DNA of 64,000 nt, from positions 1,240,001-1,304,000 of the forward strand of contig NZ_UWPE01000001.1 in assembly GCF_900604955.1 (NCBI RefSeq). The letters run 5' to 3'. The position numbers were made by a program, and so were the translations under genes. Positions 16,749 to 25,758 of this stretch are shown here, one piece after another. Under the pieces are notes generated by a model. It made no database searches and was not told the DNA's origin. It was given only the letters and a program-made list of their open reading frames with translations. Position 1 is the first letter of the stretch. Every line of letters starts with the position of its first letter. This DNA comes from Neoactinobaculum massilliense. Its GTDB lineage: Bacteria > Actinomycetota > Actinomycetes > Actinomycetales > Actinomycetaceae.

Positions 16749-17690
16749 GTGGAAATCAAAGACAGTGCGAAGCCCGCGCGGCGAAAGCTGTCCACCTACT
16801 TCAAACGATCGGACCGGCCGGATCGATCCGAAGCGTGGCTGGCAGCAGTATTCCTTATACCTAACATCATCCTGCTTATCGTTTTTACCTACCGGCCTCT
16901 GATCGATAATCTTCGCCTCTCCTTCACGGACTGGAATATTTCGGCCACCTCCTATACCTGGGTGGGACTGAAAAACTACGCGGAGTGGTTTACCTCCCCG
17001 GGCACGGCCACGGTAGTGATGAACACGCTCATCTTTACGGTGGCAACGGTGGTGGGTTCCCTACTACTGGGACTCGGCCTGGCGCTGGTACTGGACCGCA
17101 GGCTCCATGGTCGCTCGTTTGTACGCGCCGTGGTGTTTATGCCCTACGTCATTTCCGGTGCGGCCATCGGCGTGGCCTTCCAGTTTGTATTCGACCCGAG
17201 CTTCGGTCTCATCTCCGATCTCATGGCGCGCATCGGTAAGGTGGCCCCCGATTTCTATCAGGTGCCCGAATGGGCGCTGTTCATGGTGACCGTCACCTAC
17301 ATTTGGAAGAACCTGGGCTACACGTTCGTCATCTATTTGGCGGCGCTGCAGGGCCGGCGTACAGACCTGGACGAGGCAGCCGAAATTGATGGCGCCTCCC
17401 GCTGGCGTCATCTCACCCGGGTGCTTCTTCCCCAACTGCGCCCCACCACGTTCTTCCTTTCCATCACGGTGCTGCTCAATTCCATGCAGGTGTTCGACAT
17501 CATCAACGTGATGACCAAGGGCGGGCCGGAGGGCAACGGCACGAGCACCATGGTCTACCAGGTGTACCAGGAAACCTTCATGAACCAGCGCGCGGGGTAT
17601 GGCGCCGCGGTGGCCACCATCATGTTCATCATTCTTCTCATCATCACGCTGGTGCAGGTGCGCTACATGCAGAAGGGAGAGCAGAAGTGA
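16749..17690 (+). CDS. ABC sugar transporter permease (MalF/UgpA-like)
   Basis: The first inner-membrane subunit of a carbohydrate importer (313 residues, six helices). The EAA loop that docks the ATPase is DEAAEIDGASRWRHLTRVLLPQLRP, interrupted nowhere. NIILLIVFTYRPLIDNLRLSF is the typical first helix. The GTG start has no evident ribosome binding site and sits eight bases after a TACTTT hexamer, so the transcript may be nearly leaderless. The stop overlaps the next gene's start (GTGA). The substrate cannot be read from the permease. Confidence 0.9.
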   Translation: MEIKDSAKPARRKLSTYFKRSDRPDRSEAWLAAVFLIPNIILLIVFTYRPLIDNLRLSFTDWNISATSYTWVGLKNYAEWFTSPGTATVVMNTLIFTVATVVGSLLLGLGLALVLDRRLHGRSFVRAVVFMPYVISGAAIGVAFQFVFDPSFGLISDLMARIGKVAPDFYQVPEWALFMVTVTYIWKNLGYTFVIYLAALQGRRTDLDEAAEIDGASRWRHLTRVLLPQLRPTTFFLSITVLLNSMQVFDIINVMTKGGPEGNGTSTMVYQVYQETFMNQRAGYGAAVATIMFIILLIITLVQVRYMQKGEQK

Positions 17691-18550
17691 GCAAAAAACA
17701 CACCGCGCTCGAAGCCCCCTCCATCCGGGATTCCCGGGGGATGACTATTTTCGGGTACGTAGCCATGGCCGTTGCGCTCATCGTCATCCTCTTCCCTATG
17801 TTCTGGATTCTGGTGGCCTCCTTCAAAACACAACCGGACATCTACCAGGTGCCGGCCACCTACTGGCCAAATCCGTTCACGATGGACAACTACAAAGAAG
17901 TGGGCACCAAGATCCCCTTCCTCACCTACTTCCGCAATTCGGTCATCATCACGGCCATTCTCTCCACCGTGAAAATTGTGATCGGCGTGCTGAGTGCCTA
18001 CGCACTCTCCCTCCTTCGCTTCCCCGGCCGAAACTTTGTATTTATTTTCGTCATCGCCTCGCTCATGGTGCCCCAGCAGGTGACCCTTATTTCCAATTAC
18101 GCGCTTATTGCCCAATTGAATATGCGCAACACGTTCGCGGGCATCATTCTGCCGCTGGCCGGCACGGCCTTTGGCACATTCCTCATGCGCAACCACTTCC
18201 TCTCCCTCCCCCAGGAGGTCATCGAGGCGGCGCGTATGGACGCGGCCGGGCCACTCAAGCTACTCAACCGCGTGGTGCTCCCCATGTCCTGGCCCACGCT
18301 CTCAGCCTTCGCTCTCATCACCATCGTCAATGACTGGAACGAATATCTCTGGCCGTTCATGATGTCCGACGACGAGCGGACGGCTCCCCTCCAGATCGGC
18401 CTCACCTTCCTGAAGAATTCGGACGGCCTCACCGATTGGGGACCGGTCATGGCCGGCACGGTGCTTACGGTTCTCCCCGTTGTCATCGTGTTCGCCCTGC
18501 TGCAGAAGAACATGATCAAGGGCCTCACCTCGGGTGCCGTCAAGGGATAG
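17687..18550 (+). CDS. ABC sugar transporter permease (MalG/UgpE-like)
   Basis: The second permease of the importer (287 residues, six helices). The EAA motif is EVIEAARMDAAGPLKLLNRV, followed by VLPMSWPTLSAFALI, and the loop MVPQQVTLI is typical of MalG-type subunits. GAAGGAGAGCAGA precedes the GTG start, which overlaps the stop of the first permease, so the two are coupled and should be made in equal amounts. The binding protein follows after 136 bases that include a weak hairpin, a common way to raise binding-protein expression. Confidence 0.9.
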   Translation: MSKKHTALEAPSIRDSRGMTIFGYVAMAVALIVILFPMFWILVASFKTQPDIYQVPATYWPNPFTMDNYKEVGTKIPFLTYFRNSVIITAILSTVKIVIGVLSAYALSLLRFPGRNFVFIFVIASLMVPQQVTLISNYALIAQLNMRNTFAGIILPLAGTAFGTFLMRNHFLSLPQEVIEAARMDAAGPLKLLNRVVLPMSWPTLSAFALITIVNDWNEYLWPFMMSDDERTAPLQIGLTFLKNSDGLTDWGPVMAGTVLTVLPVVIVFALLQKNMIKGLTSGAVKG

Positions 18551-18686
18551 GTTCCACCGACGCCGGACACCCCGCAACCACCGGGACCGGCAGGTTTCAA
18601 AAACAACAGAAAACGGGCACGCAACGTACAGACTTCGGGAGCCGGCGGCCCCCGAGAAACACCGCAATTTTCGCGAAAGGTAGAAA

Positions 18687-19991
18687 ATGAAGAAGCTCAA
18701 GTTCGTCTCGCTGCTTGCCGCGGCGAGCATGGCCCTCACCGCTTGCGCCGGTATGGGTGGCGGCTCCAACTCCGGCGCCAGTGCTTCGGACGATGGCGGC
18801 AAAGTCACCATCGACTTCTGGACCAATCACCCGGGTGGGTCAAAGGACATTGAGAATCAGATCATCAAGGACTTCGAGGCTCAGAACCCGAACATTGAGG
18901 TGAAGCTGACGGACGCCGGCTCCAACTACGAGGAAGTACAGCAGAAGCTGAACGCGGCCCTCGCCGGCGGCCAGGTGCCGGACCTCGCCGTCGTTTCGGA
19001 TGTCACCTGGTTCAATTTCGCTCTCAATAAGCAGCTCGCTCCACTTGATGAGCTGCTGGACAAGAACGACGGCAACAAGGCCGATTACGTGCAGAGCCTC
19101 TACGACGAGTACGGGTACGACGGCTCCCACTACGCGGTCCCCTACGGCCGTTCCACCCAGCTGTTCTATTACAACAAGGACATGTTCAAGGCCGCCGGCC
19201 TGCCCGACCGCGCCCCCTACACGTGGGACGAGTGGAACAACGATTTCGCTCCGAAGCTGAAGGCCTCCGTGGACAGCAAGGTGACCCCGATGTCCGTGCC
19301 GAGCGGCGCCAACTACCTGGACTGGTACTTCCAGTCCATCCTCTGGTCCATGGGCGGCTCCTACTCCAAGGACTGGACGATGAACATGACCGCACCAGAG
19401 ACCATCAAGGCCGGCCAGTACCTCCAGGATCAGTTCAAGAACGGCTACATGAAGTCCACCGCTGACGCCGCCTCCACCTTCTCCGCCGGCCTGGCCGCCA
19501 CCATGCTCGAATCCACCGGCTCTCTTGGCACGGTGAAGGATGCGGCGAAGTTCAACGTGGGCACCGGCTTCCTGCCCGGTACGGGCGAGGGCGAGCCCAA
19601 GGTTGCCACCGGCGGGTGCGGCGTGGCCGTACTTGAGAAGTCTGAGCACAAGGATGCGGCCGCCAAGTTTGCCGCTTTCCTCACCAATGCTGAGAACACC
19701 GTGACCTTCACCCAGGCCACCGGCTATATGCCGGTGCGCACCTCCGCCCTGGATCTCCCAGCCGAGAAGTCCTTCATCCAGAAGAACCCGAACTTCGAGA
19801 CCGCCGTCAAGCAGCTGCCGCTTACCACCAAGCAGGATAACGGCCGCGTGTTCGTGCCCGGTGGCGGGCAGACCATCGGCGCCGCGCTGGACAAGATCAC
19901 CACCGGCGGCGAGGACGTCACCTCCGTGTTCACCGATCTGAACTCCACGATGCAGGACACGATCGACTCCCAGATCAAGCCGAAGCTGTAA
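18687..19991 (+). CDS. ABC sugar-binding lipoprotein
   Basis: An extracellular solute-binding protein, family 1 (434 residues). The N-terminus is a lipoprotein signal: KK, a hydrophobic core LKFVSLLAAASMALT, and lipobox LTAC with Cys at residue 20. The mature part has KVTIDFWTNHPGG, YEEVQQKLNAALAGGQVPDLAVVSDV and YAVPYGRSTQLFYYN, the pattern of UgpB/MalE-like proteins. It captures the sugar outside the membrane for the two permeases. Ligand unknown; glycerol-3-phosphate, oligosaccharides and amino sugars are all possible. Confidence 0.9.
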   Translation: MKKLKFVSLLAAASMALTACAGMGGGSNSGASASDDGGKVTIDFWTNHPGGSKDIENQIIKDFEAQNPNIEVKLTDAGSNYEEVQQKLNAALAGGQVPDLAVVSDVTWFNFALNKQLAPLDELLDKNDGNKADYVQSLYDEYGYDGSHYAVPYGRSTQLFYYNKDMFKAAGLPDRAPYTWDEWNNDFAPKLKASVDSKVTPMSVPSGANYLDWYFQSILWSMGGSYSKDWTMNMTAPETIKAGQYLQDQFKNGYMKSTADAASTFSAGLAATMLESTGSLGTVKDAAKFNVGTGFLPGTGEGEPKVATGGCGVAVLEKSEHKDAAAKFAAFLTNAENTVTFTQATGYMPVRTSALDLPAEKSFIQKNPNFETAVKQLPLTTKQDNGRVFVPGGGQTIGAALDKITTGGEDVTSVFTDLNSTMQDTIDSQIKPKL

Positions 19992-20004
19992 AACTCCGGG
20001 CCGT

Positions 20005-20096
20005 GGCCGGCCCGTTCGCGGCGGGCCGGCCCACCATCACCAACGCGCTTAGCGCGGGCGGGGCGCTCACGTCAATCAACAGCGTGAGCGCCCCGC
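20005..20096 (+). other. Two strong hairpins between binding protein and ATPase
   Basis: The first (20005-20031) has a 10-bp stem GGCCGGCCCG around a 7-base loop. The second (20058-20096) has a perfect 13-bp stem GCGGGGCGCTCAC around 13 bases. Neither is followed by a T-run. They separate a highly expressed lipoprotein gene from its ATPase gene and could lower read-through or protect the upstream mRNA. Confidence 0.5.
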
Positions 20097-20167
20097 GAAA
20101 CAAATCTTCCCGTTCGGCGTGAGCACTGCACCCACCAGGAACGGGCCCAAGTAGAATCCGGAGAAAC

Positions 20168-21274
20168 ATGGCAAGCGTCACTCTCGATGAAGCAACCCGA
20201 CTGTTCTCGGGCTCCGAGGTCCCCGCAGTCAACAAACTCTCAATGGACATACAGGACGGCGAATGCGTGGTCATCGTTGGTCCGTCCGGCTGCGGGAAGT
20301 CCACCACCCTCCGCATGGTGGCCGGCCTTGAACCCACCACCGACGGCCGTATTTTAATTGGCGGCAAGGACATGACACACGTGCGCCCAAGAAACCGCGG
20401 CGTGGCCATGGTGTTTCAGTCCTACGCCCTCTACCCGAACATGACCGTAGCCGGCAATATGGCCTTCGCACTGGAAAACCTCAAGGTGCCCAAATCAGAG
20501 ATCAGGGAACGTGTTACCTGGGCCGCGAAGCTCCTTCAGCTTGATGACCTGCTGGACCGCAAGCCCGCGCAAATGTCGGGCGGTCAGCGTCAGCGCGTGG
20601 CCATGGGCCGGGCGATCGTGCGCAAGCCTGAAGTGTTCTGCATGGATGAGCCCCTCTCCAACCTGGACGCCAAGCTGCGCGTCACCATGCGCGGGGAAAT
20701 TGCTCACCTGCAGCGCCAGCTGCACACCACCACGGTGTACGTGACTCACGATCAAACGGAAGCCATGACGATGGGGGATCGCGTGGCCGTCATGAAGGCC
20801 GGCGTACTCCAGCAGATTGATACGCCAGTGCGTCTATACCGGCACCCGGTTAATACCTTCGTCGCCTCCTTTATTGGCTCCCCGCAGATCAACCTGTTTA
20901 CCGCGGACATCGATTCGGACGGCATCGCCTACCTTGGCAACTACCCGGTCCGTATCCCCGCGGCGATCGCCCAGCAGGTGGCCGGCCGCGTAATTATCGG
21001 CGTGCGCCCGGAGAGCTGGGAACCCGCCACCGAGAACGAACCACACGTAGCCCTCACCACGGGGATGCTGGAGATACTGGGTGCCCAATCCTTCCTCTAC
21101 GGCCCGCTCGTAGAGGGCCAGCACAGTACCGGGCATCTCAGCGCAAATCCGGAGCGTGTCACCGTACTACTCAATCGGGCCAGCCAGCCACGCCTCGGTA
21201 GCGTGGTACGCGTAAAGCCCATGCTTAAAGAGCTCTACTTCTTTGACCCGGAGTCCCAGCAGGCCATCGGATAG
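20168..21274 (+). CDS. ABC sugar transporter ATPase (UgpC/MsmK family)
   Basis: The energising subunit of the importer (368 residues). Walker A is GPSGCGKST, the Q-loop lies in VFQSYALYP, the signature is MSGGQRQRVAMGR, Walker B is VFCMDEPLSNLD and the switch His is in VYVTHDQTEA. A C-terminal regulatory TOBE/MalK-type domain (~130 residues) follows, including VIIGVRPESWEP. GGAGAAAC precedes the ATG. Multisubstrate ATPases of this family often energise several importers, so its role may be wider than this operon. Confidence 0.9.
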   Translation: MASVTLDEATRLFSGSEVPAVNKLSMDIQDGECVVIVGPSGCGKSTTLRMVAGLEPTTDGRILIGGKDMTHVRPRNRGVAMVFQSYALYPNMTVAGNMAFALENLKVPKSEIRERVTWAAKLLQLDDLLDRKPAQMSGGQRQRVAMGRAIVRKPEVFCMDEPLSNLDAKLRVTMRGEIAHLQRQLHTTTVYVTHDQTEAMTMGDRVAVMKAGVLQQIDTPVRLYRHPVNTFVASFIGSPQINLFTADIDSDGIAYLGNYPVRIPAAIAQQVAGRVIIGVRPESWEPATENEPHVALTTGMLEILGAQSFLYGPLVEGQHSTGHLSANPERVTVLLNRASQPRLGSVVRVKPMLKELYFFDPESQQAIG

Positions 21275-21309
21275 CGGATAGGCCGCCATAGCCCCACCGC
21301 CATGGTTCA

Positions 21310-21337
21310 TCCCGCTGCGCGGAAACGTGCAGCGGGA
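21310..21337 (+). terminator. Hairpin after the ABC ATPase gene
   Basis: TCCCGCTGC pairs with GCAGCGGGA (9 bp) around a 10-base loop, 36 bases after the stop. There is no T-run. It lies in the gap between convergent genes. Confidence 0.45.
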
Positions 21338-21390
21338 CGGAGCCACGCAGCGTCGCGGCGTACTACTACCGGCAACGACGTCGTCGTCTT

Positions 21391-22305
21391 TTACTCACCG
21401 AGGTAGTTCAGGAACGCATCCTTCGTGGCATAGGACGTCTGCGTACCCAAAGCGGTAACCGAGAGCCCTGCATAGGCATTCGCGTACTTCATGGCGGCCC
21501 GTACATCCCCGGTTTGTACCAGGTAGTGAGCAAAGCAGCCGATGAAGGCGTCCCCGGCACCCGTGGTATCGCGGGCCTCCACTTTCGTGGCATCAATGCG
21601 GACGGGTTCATGCCCCGGCGCCAGCCACAAGACACCGCGCTCACCCATCGTGACAATGACATTTTTCATGCCGGCATCCAGCAGTGCTCCCGCGGCATTC
21701 TCGATGTCGGCCAGCGTGTCCACCGGCATTCCCGTGAGCATCGAGAGCTCACTCTCATTGGGCACAAAGTAGTCCACGCTCTTCACCTTCTCCAGCACCA
21801 GCTCGGGTTCGGCGGGTGCTGGATTAAGCAGCACGGGGATGCCGTGGTCCCGGCCAAAGTCGATCGCCGCATACACGGTTTCCAGAGAGATCTCGAGCTG
21901 AAGAATAATCAGCTGGCACTTCTCAATATCGGCCGCCGCGTTCTCAATATCCGCCGGACTCAGCTTCGCGTTGGCACCCTTCACCACAATGATCGAATTG
22001 TGCGATTCCTTGTCCACGAAAATCGGCGCTACCCCGGAGGTGGCCTCGGTGCGGGACACATACCGCGTATCCACTCCGTTCTCCGCGAGGTTCTCGATAG
22101 TCCGGTCCGCGAACATGTCATTGCCAACCCGCGAGACCATGAGCACCCGAGAGCCCAGACGCGCGGCCGCAACGGCCTGGTTGGCACCCTTTCCGCCACA
22201 GCCCATGCGGAAATCAGGGGCTTCTACCGTTTCGCCCTCATTCGGCATGCGCGTGATGTAGGAGATCAGGTCCACCATATTGGATCCGATAACAGCGATA
22301 TCCAT
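21391..22305 (-). CDS. PfkB-family sugar kinase, probable deoxyribokinase/ribokinase
   Basis: A 304-residue PfkB/ribokinase-family enzyme. Signature 1 is MGCGGKGANQAVAAARLG near residue 35; signature 2 with the catalytic Asp is ARDTTGAGDAFIG near residue 245; NPAPAEPE is the ribokinase-like loop. On sequence alone it would be called RbsK. Because it sits with deoC, a FucP-like permease and a DUF4432 gene, as in the Salmonella deoxyribose genes deoK-deoP-deoX, I infer that it phosphorylates 2-deoxy-D-ribose to the 5-phosphate used by DeoC. GAGGATAAG precedes the ATG. It overlaps the upstream gene by one base and is the last gene of the operon. Confidence 0.82.
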   Translation of the reverse strand: MDIAVIGSNMVDLISYITRMPNEGETVEAPDFRMGCGGKGANQAVAAARLGSRVLMVSRVGNDMFADRTIENLAENGVDTRYVSRTEATSGVAPIFVDKESHNSIIVVKGANAKLSPADIENAAADIEKCQLIILQLEISLETVYAAIDFGRDHGIPVLLNPAPAEPELVLEKVKSVDYFVPNESELSMLTGMPVDTLADIENAAGALLDAGMKNVIVTMGERGVLWLAPGHEPVRIDATKVEARDTTGAGDAFIGCFAHYLVQTGDVRAAMKYANAYAGLSVTALGTQTSYATKDAFLNYLGE

Positions 22306-23330
22306 TACTTATCCTCGATTCCGGTGTCGACGTGGAAGGTACGGGTTTCGCCCGGCTTGAGATAGATCAGTGTCCCCGCTTTCTTTGCCGCGAGGAAACC
22401 CTCCGGCCGTGAGGTGCCGGGCAGCACGAATGCGGCCACCTGCTGATCCGGGTTAAAGAGGATCCACCGGGTGGCAACCGGGAACTCTACGGTGGAGAAG
22501 TGCGTCATGAACGTGACTCCATCCGGCCGGACTAACCGGCACTCCGCGGCCTCACCATACTGCGGCAAATCATCGGCCATGTAGACGATTTCCGGGTCAA
22601 AACTGGTGGCGGAGGCCAAAGAATTCTTATCCACCTTGCCATCCAGAATGTCCTGGTTGAGCTTGGTCCACGCCGGCGTGGGGTGTACATGGGCCGGGAT
22701 GGTGCGTCGAAGCCCAAACGCCTCATCCGGGAATGATTGCGACATAACCCCGCCCGGCACAAACGCATAGTTCATGTGGCACATATACTGCAGCGGCATG
22801 GGCTGATATTCAGACAGATTGGTGACGGACATACCGATGGTGAAGCGTCCTGCGCCGCGCGTGAGCGTCACGGACGGGCGAGCCACATAATGGTCACCGA
22901 AGCCCTTCACGTACTCGTACTCGGACACCACTCGGAGCGTATCGCCATCCACCTCAATCCACGCACGATCCATGCGGGAGGTGGGAAACTCGCCGTGCAT
23001 CTGATGCGTATCCTCCGGCGCCGGAGTCCCGGCCGCAAGCAAGCCGGAGTGGAAGGCGAAACACCCGTATGTTTCCGTGATCTCCTTGGCGGGATGCGGC
23101 TGGGTGAACATGTTCTTCATCCGCAGTGACACGCCGTCGAATTCTGCGTTCCAAATAATCTGCCCCATAAACGGCAGGACCTCAACGAACCCGCGTGCAT
23201 TCATCAGTTTGAGCGACTCGATACCGGTGTGGTATCGCGATGCCTCCACGCGGAGTTCGCCATCGTCGAGCAGTAGCGCGCCTTCCTTGCCGAACTGAGC
23301 CGGCGTCACATAAACCTTAAACATTTCCAT
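22305..23330 (-). CDS. DUF4432 family protein (DeoX-like, aldose-epimerase fold)
   Basis: A 341-residue protein of the DUF4432 family, beta-sandwich proteins related to aldose 1-epimerases. Seen here are GFVEVLPFMGQIIWNAEFDG, HSGLLAAGTPAPEDTHQMHGEFP and MPLQYMCHMNYAFVPGG, with several conserved His. DeoX of Salmonella belongs with such proteins and travels with deoK and deoP; its exact reaction is not known to me. Mutarotation of deoxyribose is a reasonable guess. The start giving MEMFKVYV is chosen because the open frame upstream (to 23720) runs through an octanucleotide repeat and the end of the permease gene. Confidence 0.8.
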   Translation of the reverse strand: MEMFKVYVTPAQFGKEGALLLDDGELRVEASRYHTGIESLKLMNARGFVEVLPFMGQIIWNAEFDGVSLRMKNMFTQPHPAKEITETYGCFAFHSGLLAAGTPAPEDTHQMHGEFPTSRMDRAWIEVDGDTLRVVSEYEYVKGFGDHYVARPSVTLTRGAGRFTIGMSVTNLSEYQPMPLQYMCHMNYAFVPGGVMSQSFPDEAFGLRRTIPAHVHPTPAWTKLNQDILDGKVDKNSLASATSFDPEIVYMADDLPQYGEAAECRLVRPDGVTFMTHFSTVEFPVATRWILFNPDQQVAAFVLPGTSRPEGFLAAKKAGTLIYLKPGETRTFHVDTGIEDK

Positions 23331-23482
23331 CACTCTTTCTTTAGATTTGCTTTGCCCCGGGGCGTGGCTATAGGAGCAGCTGGGGCCGCGAGGGTTGGGG
23401 ACCCGGAGTACCGGGGCCGCAGGTGTGGGCCGTGGTGCTGCTGGGACGGTGTTCACGGCGGGCGGCCGCCAAGCCGGGGCCG

Positions 23483-23538
23483 CCACCAAGCCACCAAGCC
23501 ACCAAGCCACCAAGCCACCAAGCCACCAAGCCACCAAG
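23483..23538. repeat. Tandem octanucleotide repeat, seven copies of CCACCAAG
   Basis: Seven exact head-to-tail copies of CCACCAAG (CTTGGTGG on the transcribed strand) lie in the 238-base gap between the permease stop and the DUF4432 start. Perfect short tandem repeats are prone to slippage. Change in copy number would alter the spacing or folding of the intercistronic mRNA and not the reading frame of either neighbour. Confidence 0.95.
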
Positions 23539-23568
23539 CCGGACCTACCACCCGGCCGGACGACGTCG

Positions 23569-24933
23569 TTACCTCTGCGCCCTTGCCACACGATTCCGGA
23601 AGAAGAAATACACGAACACAATCGCGAAGCACACGCCATCAACCAGGAAGCTGGTTTGCATAGAGCCCGTGGTATCGGATACCCACCCCTGAATCGCCGG
23701 GATAACGGCACCGCCCACAATCGACATGACGATCACGGCACCGGCGGTCTCTGTATGCCGCTTGTCCGTCACGGCGTCCAGCGTGCTCGCATAGATCGTT
23801 GCCCAGCACGGCCCAAATAGTCCGCTGGCCAGCACGCACCCGTATACGGCCGTTAGCGACGGTACGGTCACCACGTAAATGATTGTCAGCACGCCGAACG
23901 CGGTGAAGCCCATGAGCACATGGTTTTCGGAGAACCTCGTCATGAGTACGTTTGCGATTACTTTGCCCAGGAAGAAGGCAATGTATGCCCAAATCATGTA
24001 GTCCGACGCCGATCGCTCGTTGAGGTTCGGGTCCAGGGTGAGTGCCAACCGGATAGTGAATGACCACAGCGCGGTTTGCATACCGACGTAGAAGAACTCG
24101 GTGACAATGCCCTGACGGAAGCGAGCATTATGTGCGAGGTAGCGGACGGTCTCCCCGAGCTTCGCCCTCACCTCCGTTGTGCCGCGATACGGCTTCCCAT
24201 GGGGCATCTGGGTGAGCGCCACGAGTAGTAGGAGCACCGCGAGGATAATAATAATGACCCGGTACGGGCCCAGCGTCCGCTGCAATAGTTCCTCGGCGAG
24301 CGCCTGCTTTTCCGCTCCCGATACGGCGCCCAATTGATCCTTGAGGGGATCCCCGCCCGTAAAGATGAGGAATTTGCCGAGCAGTACGCCGAATATAGAG
24401 CCGAGCGGATAGAAGGTTTGCGAAATATTAAGGCGTAGGGTGGCAAGCCGCTTGGGGCCCAGCATCGTCGAATACGTATTACACGATGTTTCAAGGAAGG
24501 ACAGCCCAATGGCAACGGCAAACAGAGCGGCCAGGAACACCGAGTAGGTGGCCATCCGGGAGGCCGGGAAGAACATTGTGCATCCCACAATGTAGAACGT
24601 CAGCCCGATGAGAATGCCGGACTTGTAGCTCCACCGGCCGATAATCCGTGATGCCGGAATCGCGAGGAAGAAGTAGCCCCCGTAGAATGCGGACTGCACA
24701 AATGCCGAGGCCAGGTCGGAGAGTTCAAAAATCGATTTGAACTGGGTAATGAGAATATCGTTGAGGGACGCCGCCGCTCCCCACATGGGGAAGCAAATGG
24801 ATACCAGAAGATACTGGATCAGCGGCGTTTTCGAGAGGTAGCCGTCAGAGAGCTGCCGCGACGAATTCTTGATGAACCCAAAGGCGGTGTTCTTTAGTCC
24901 GGGTTCAGACTGGGTGATCGGTGCCGTGCTCAT
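23569..24933 (-). CDS. FucP-family MFS sugar permease, probable deoxyribose permease
   Basis: A 12-helix major-facilitator transporter of the fucose:H+ symporter family (454 residues). Typical elements are WGAAASLNDILITQFKSIFE, then FVQSAFYGGYFFLAIPAS, and LGLSFLETSCNTYSTMLGP-like IGLSFLETSCNTY, with NISQTFYPLGSIFG. DeoP, the deoxyribose permease of Salmonella, is a FucP relative, and the overlap with deoC makes deoxyribose the best guess. The start codon overlaps the deoC stop, so the two are coupled. Alternative substrates are fucose or another deoxyhexose, but no fucose genes are nearby. Confidence 0.82.
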   Translation of the reverse strand: MSTAPITQSEPGLKNTAFGFIKNSSRQLSDGYLSKTPLIQYLLVSICFPMWGAAASLNDILITQFKSIFELSDLASAFVQSAFYGGYFFLAIPASRIIGRWSYKSGILIGLTFYIVGCTMFFPASRMATYSVFLAALFAVAIGLSFLETSCNTYSTMLGPKRLATLRLNISQTFYPLGSIFGVLLGKFLIFTGGDPLKDQLGAVSGAEKQALAEELLQRTLGPYRVIIIILAVLLLLVALTQMPHGKPYRGTTEVRAKLGETVRYLAHNARFRQGIVTEFFYVGMQTALWSFTIRLALTLDPNLNERSASDYMIWAYIAFFLGKVIANVLMTRFSENHVLMGFTAFGVLTIIYVVTVPSLTAVYGCVLASGLFGPCWATIYASTLDAVTDKRHTETAGAVIVMSIVGGAVIPAIQGWVSDTTGSMQTSFLVDGVCFAIVFVYFFFRNRVARAQR

Positions 24934-25577
24934 TAGGATTCCTCAACCAGTGCCCGGGTGGATGAGGCGCCAATACGGTTTGCGCCCGCTTCGATGAGGG
25001 ACTCGACCTGAGCGCGAGTATGGATCCCGCCGGCCGCCTTCACGCCAAACGAAGGGCCCACCGTTTTTCGCATTAGTCGGACCGCCGCGACGGTTGCGCC
25101 GCCCGTTGAAAAACCCGTGGAGGTCTTGACGAACTGGGCGCCTGCGGCCACCACTGCCCGACAGGCACGAACAATCTCCTCCTCGGAGAGCAGCACCGTT
25201 TCGAGAATTACTTTGACCAGCGCCCCCGATGCCGCCTCAACCACGCCTCGAATATCGGATTCGACGGCCTCCCAATTGCCATCCTTAACGAAACCAATGT
25301 TGATAACCATATCGATCTCATCAGCACCCGCTTCCACTGCCGCACGCGTTTCAAACGCTTTAGCCTTCGGCATCATGGCGCCCAGTGGGAACCCCACCAC
25401 CGTACACACTTTGATACCGGTTCCCGCGAGGAGGGTGGCCGCCTGAGCAACGCGGCACCCATTGACGCAGACGGACCAGGTGCCCAGTTCCTGCGCCTCG
25501 CGGCACAGCTGTTTAATCTCGTCTGCGGATGCTTCGGGCTTCAAGAGCGTGTGATCAATCATCTTTGCGATACTCAC
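24933..25577 (-). CDS. deoC: Deoxyribose-phosphate aldolase
   Basis: This enzyme splits 2-deoxyribose 5-phosphate into acetaldehyde and glyceraldehyde 3-phosphate. The 214 residues form a class I aldolase TIM barrel: [11 protein letters not shown] at the start, [26 protein letters not shown] and the Schiff-base Lys in [19 protein letters not shown]; the proton-relay Lys is in [14 protein letters not shown] start follows AAAGGAGTTACAG. It is the first gene of the operon (deoC, permease, DUF4432, kinase) and has the promoter region with repeated boxes upstream. Confidence 0.95.
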   Translation of the reverse strand: MSIAKMIDHTLLKPEASADEIKQLCREAQELGTWSVCVNGCRVAQAATLLAGTGIKVCTVVGFPLGAMMPKAKAFETRAAVEAGADEIDMVINIGFVKDGNWEAVESDIRGVVEAASGALVKVILETVLLSEEEIVRACRAVVAAGAQFVKTSTGFSTGGATVAAVRLMRKTVGPSFGVKAAGGIHTRAQVESLIEAGANRIGASSTRALVEES

Positions 25578-25651
25578 CTGTAACTCCTTTGTTCGAAGGT
25601 GACGGAGTCAATGTATTCCGTACATCACTTCGCCGCCCGCAGCATTCCTCG

Positions 25652-25754
25652 ACAAATGTTCACTCGATATGCCGCGCTTTTCCGCATCGCAGCGCCATTT
25701 TCATCAAATTAATTGAAAATGGCCGGAAACTCCGTAGCGGAGCGGAACATTTGT
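25652..25754. promoter_or_regulatory. Promoter/operator region of the deo operon
   Basis: Two perfect 10-bp copies of GAACATTTGT stand in inverted orientation (25652-25661 and 25745-25754). Between them is a third palindrome with 10-bp arms (GCCATTTTCA/TGAAAATGGC, 25694-25723) in an AT-rich patch. SorC-family DeoR of Bacillus binds TTGAACA-type half sites, so the regulator encoded next door is the natural candidate to bind here. Confidence 0.55.
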
Positions 25755-25758
25755 AAAC

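Noticed and set aside
23483-23538. CRISPR array
   Set aside because: The repeats are eight bases long with no spacers; this is a simple tandem tract.
23331-23720. A 130-codon N-terminal extension of the DUF4432 protein
   Set aside because: It would translate the octanucleotide tract as repeated LVAWWLGG and overlap the permease gene; homology starts only at MEMFKVYV.
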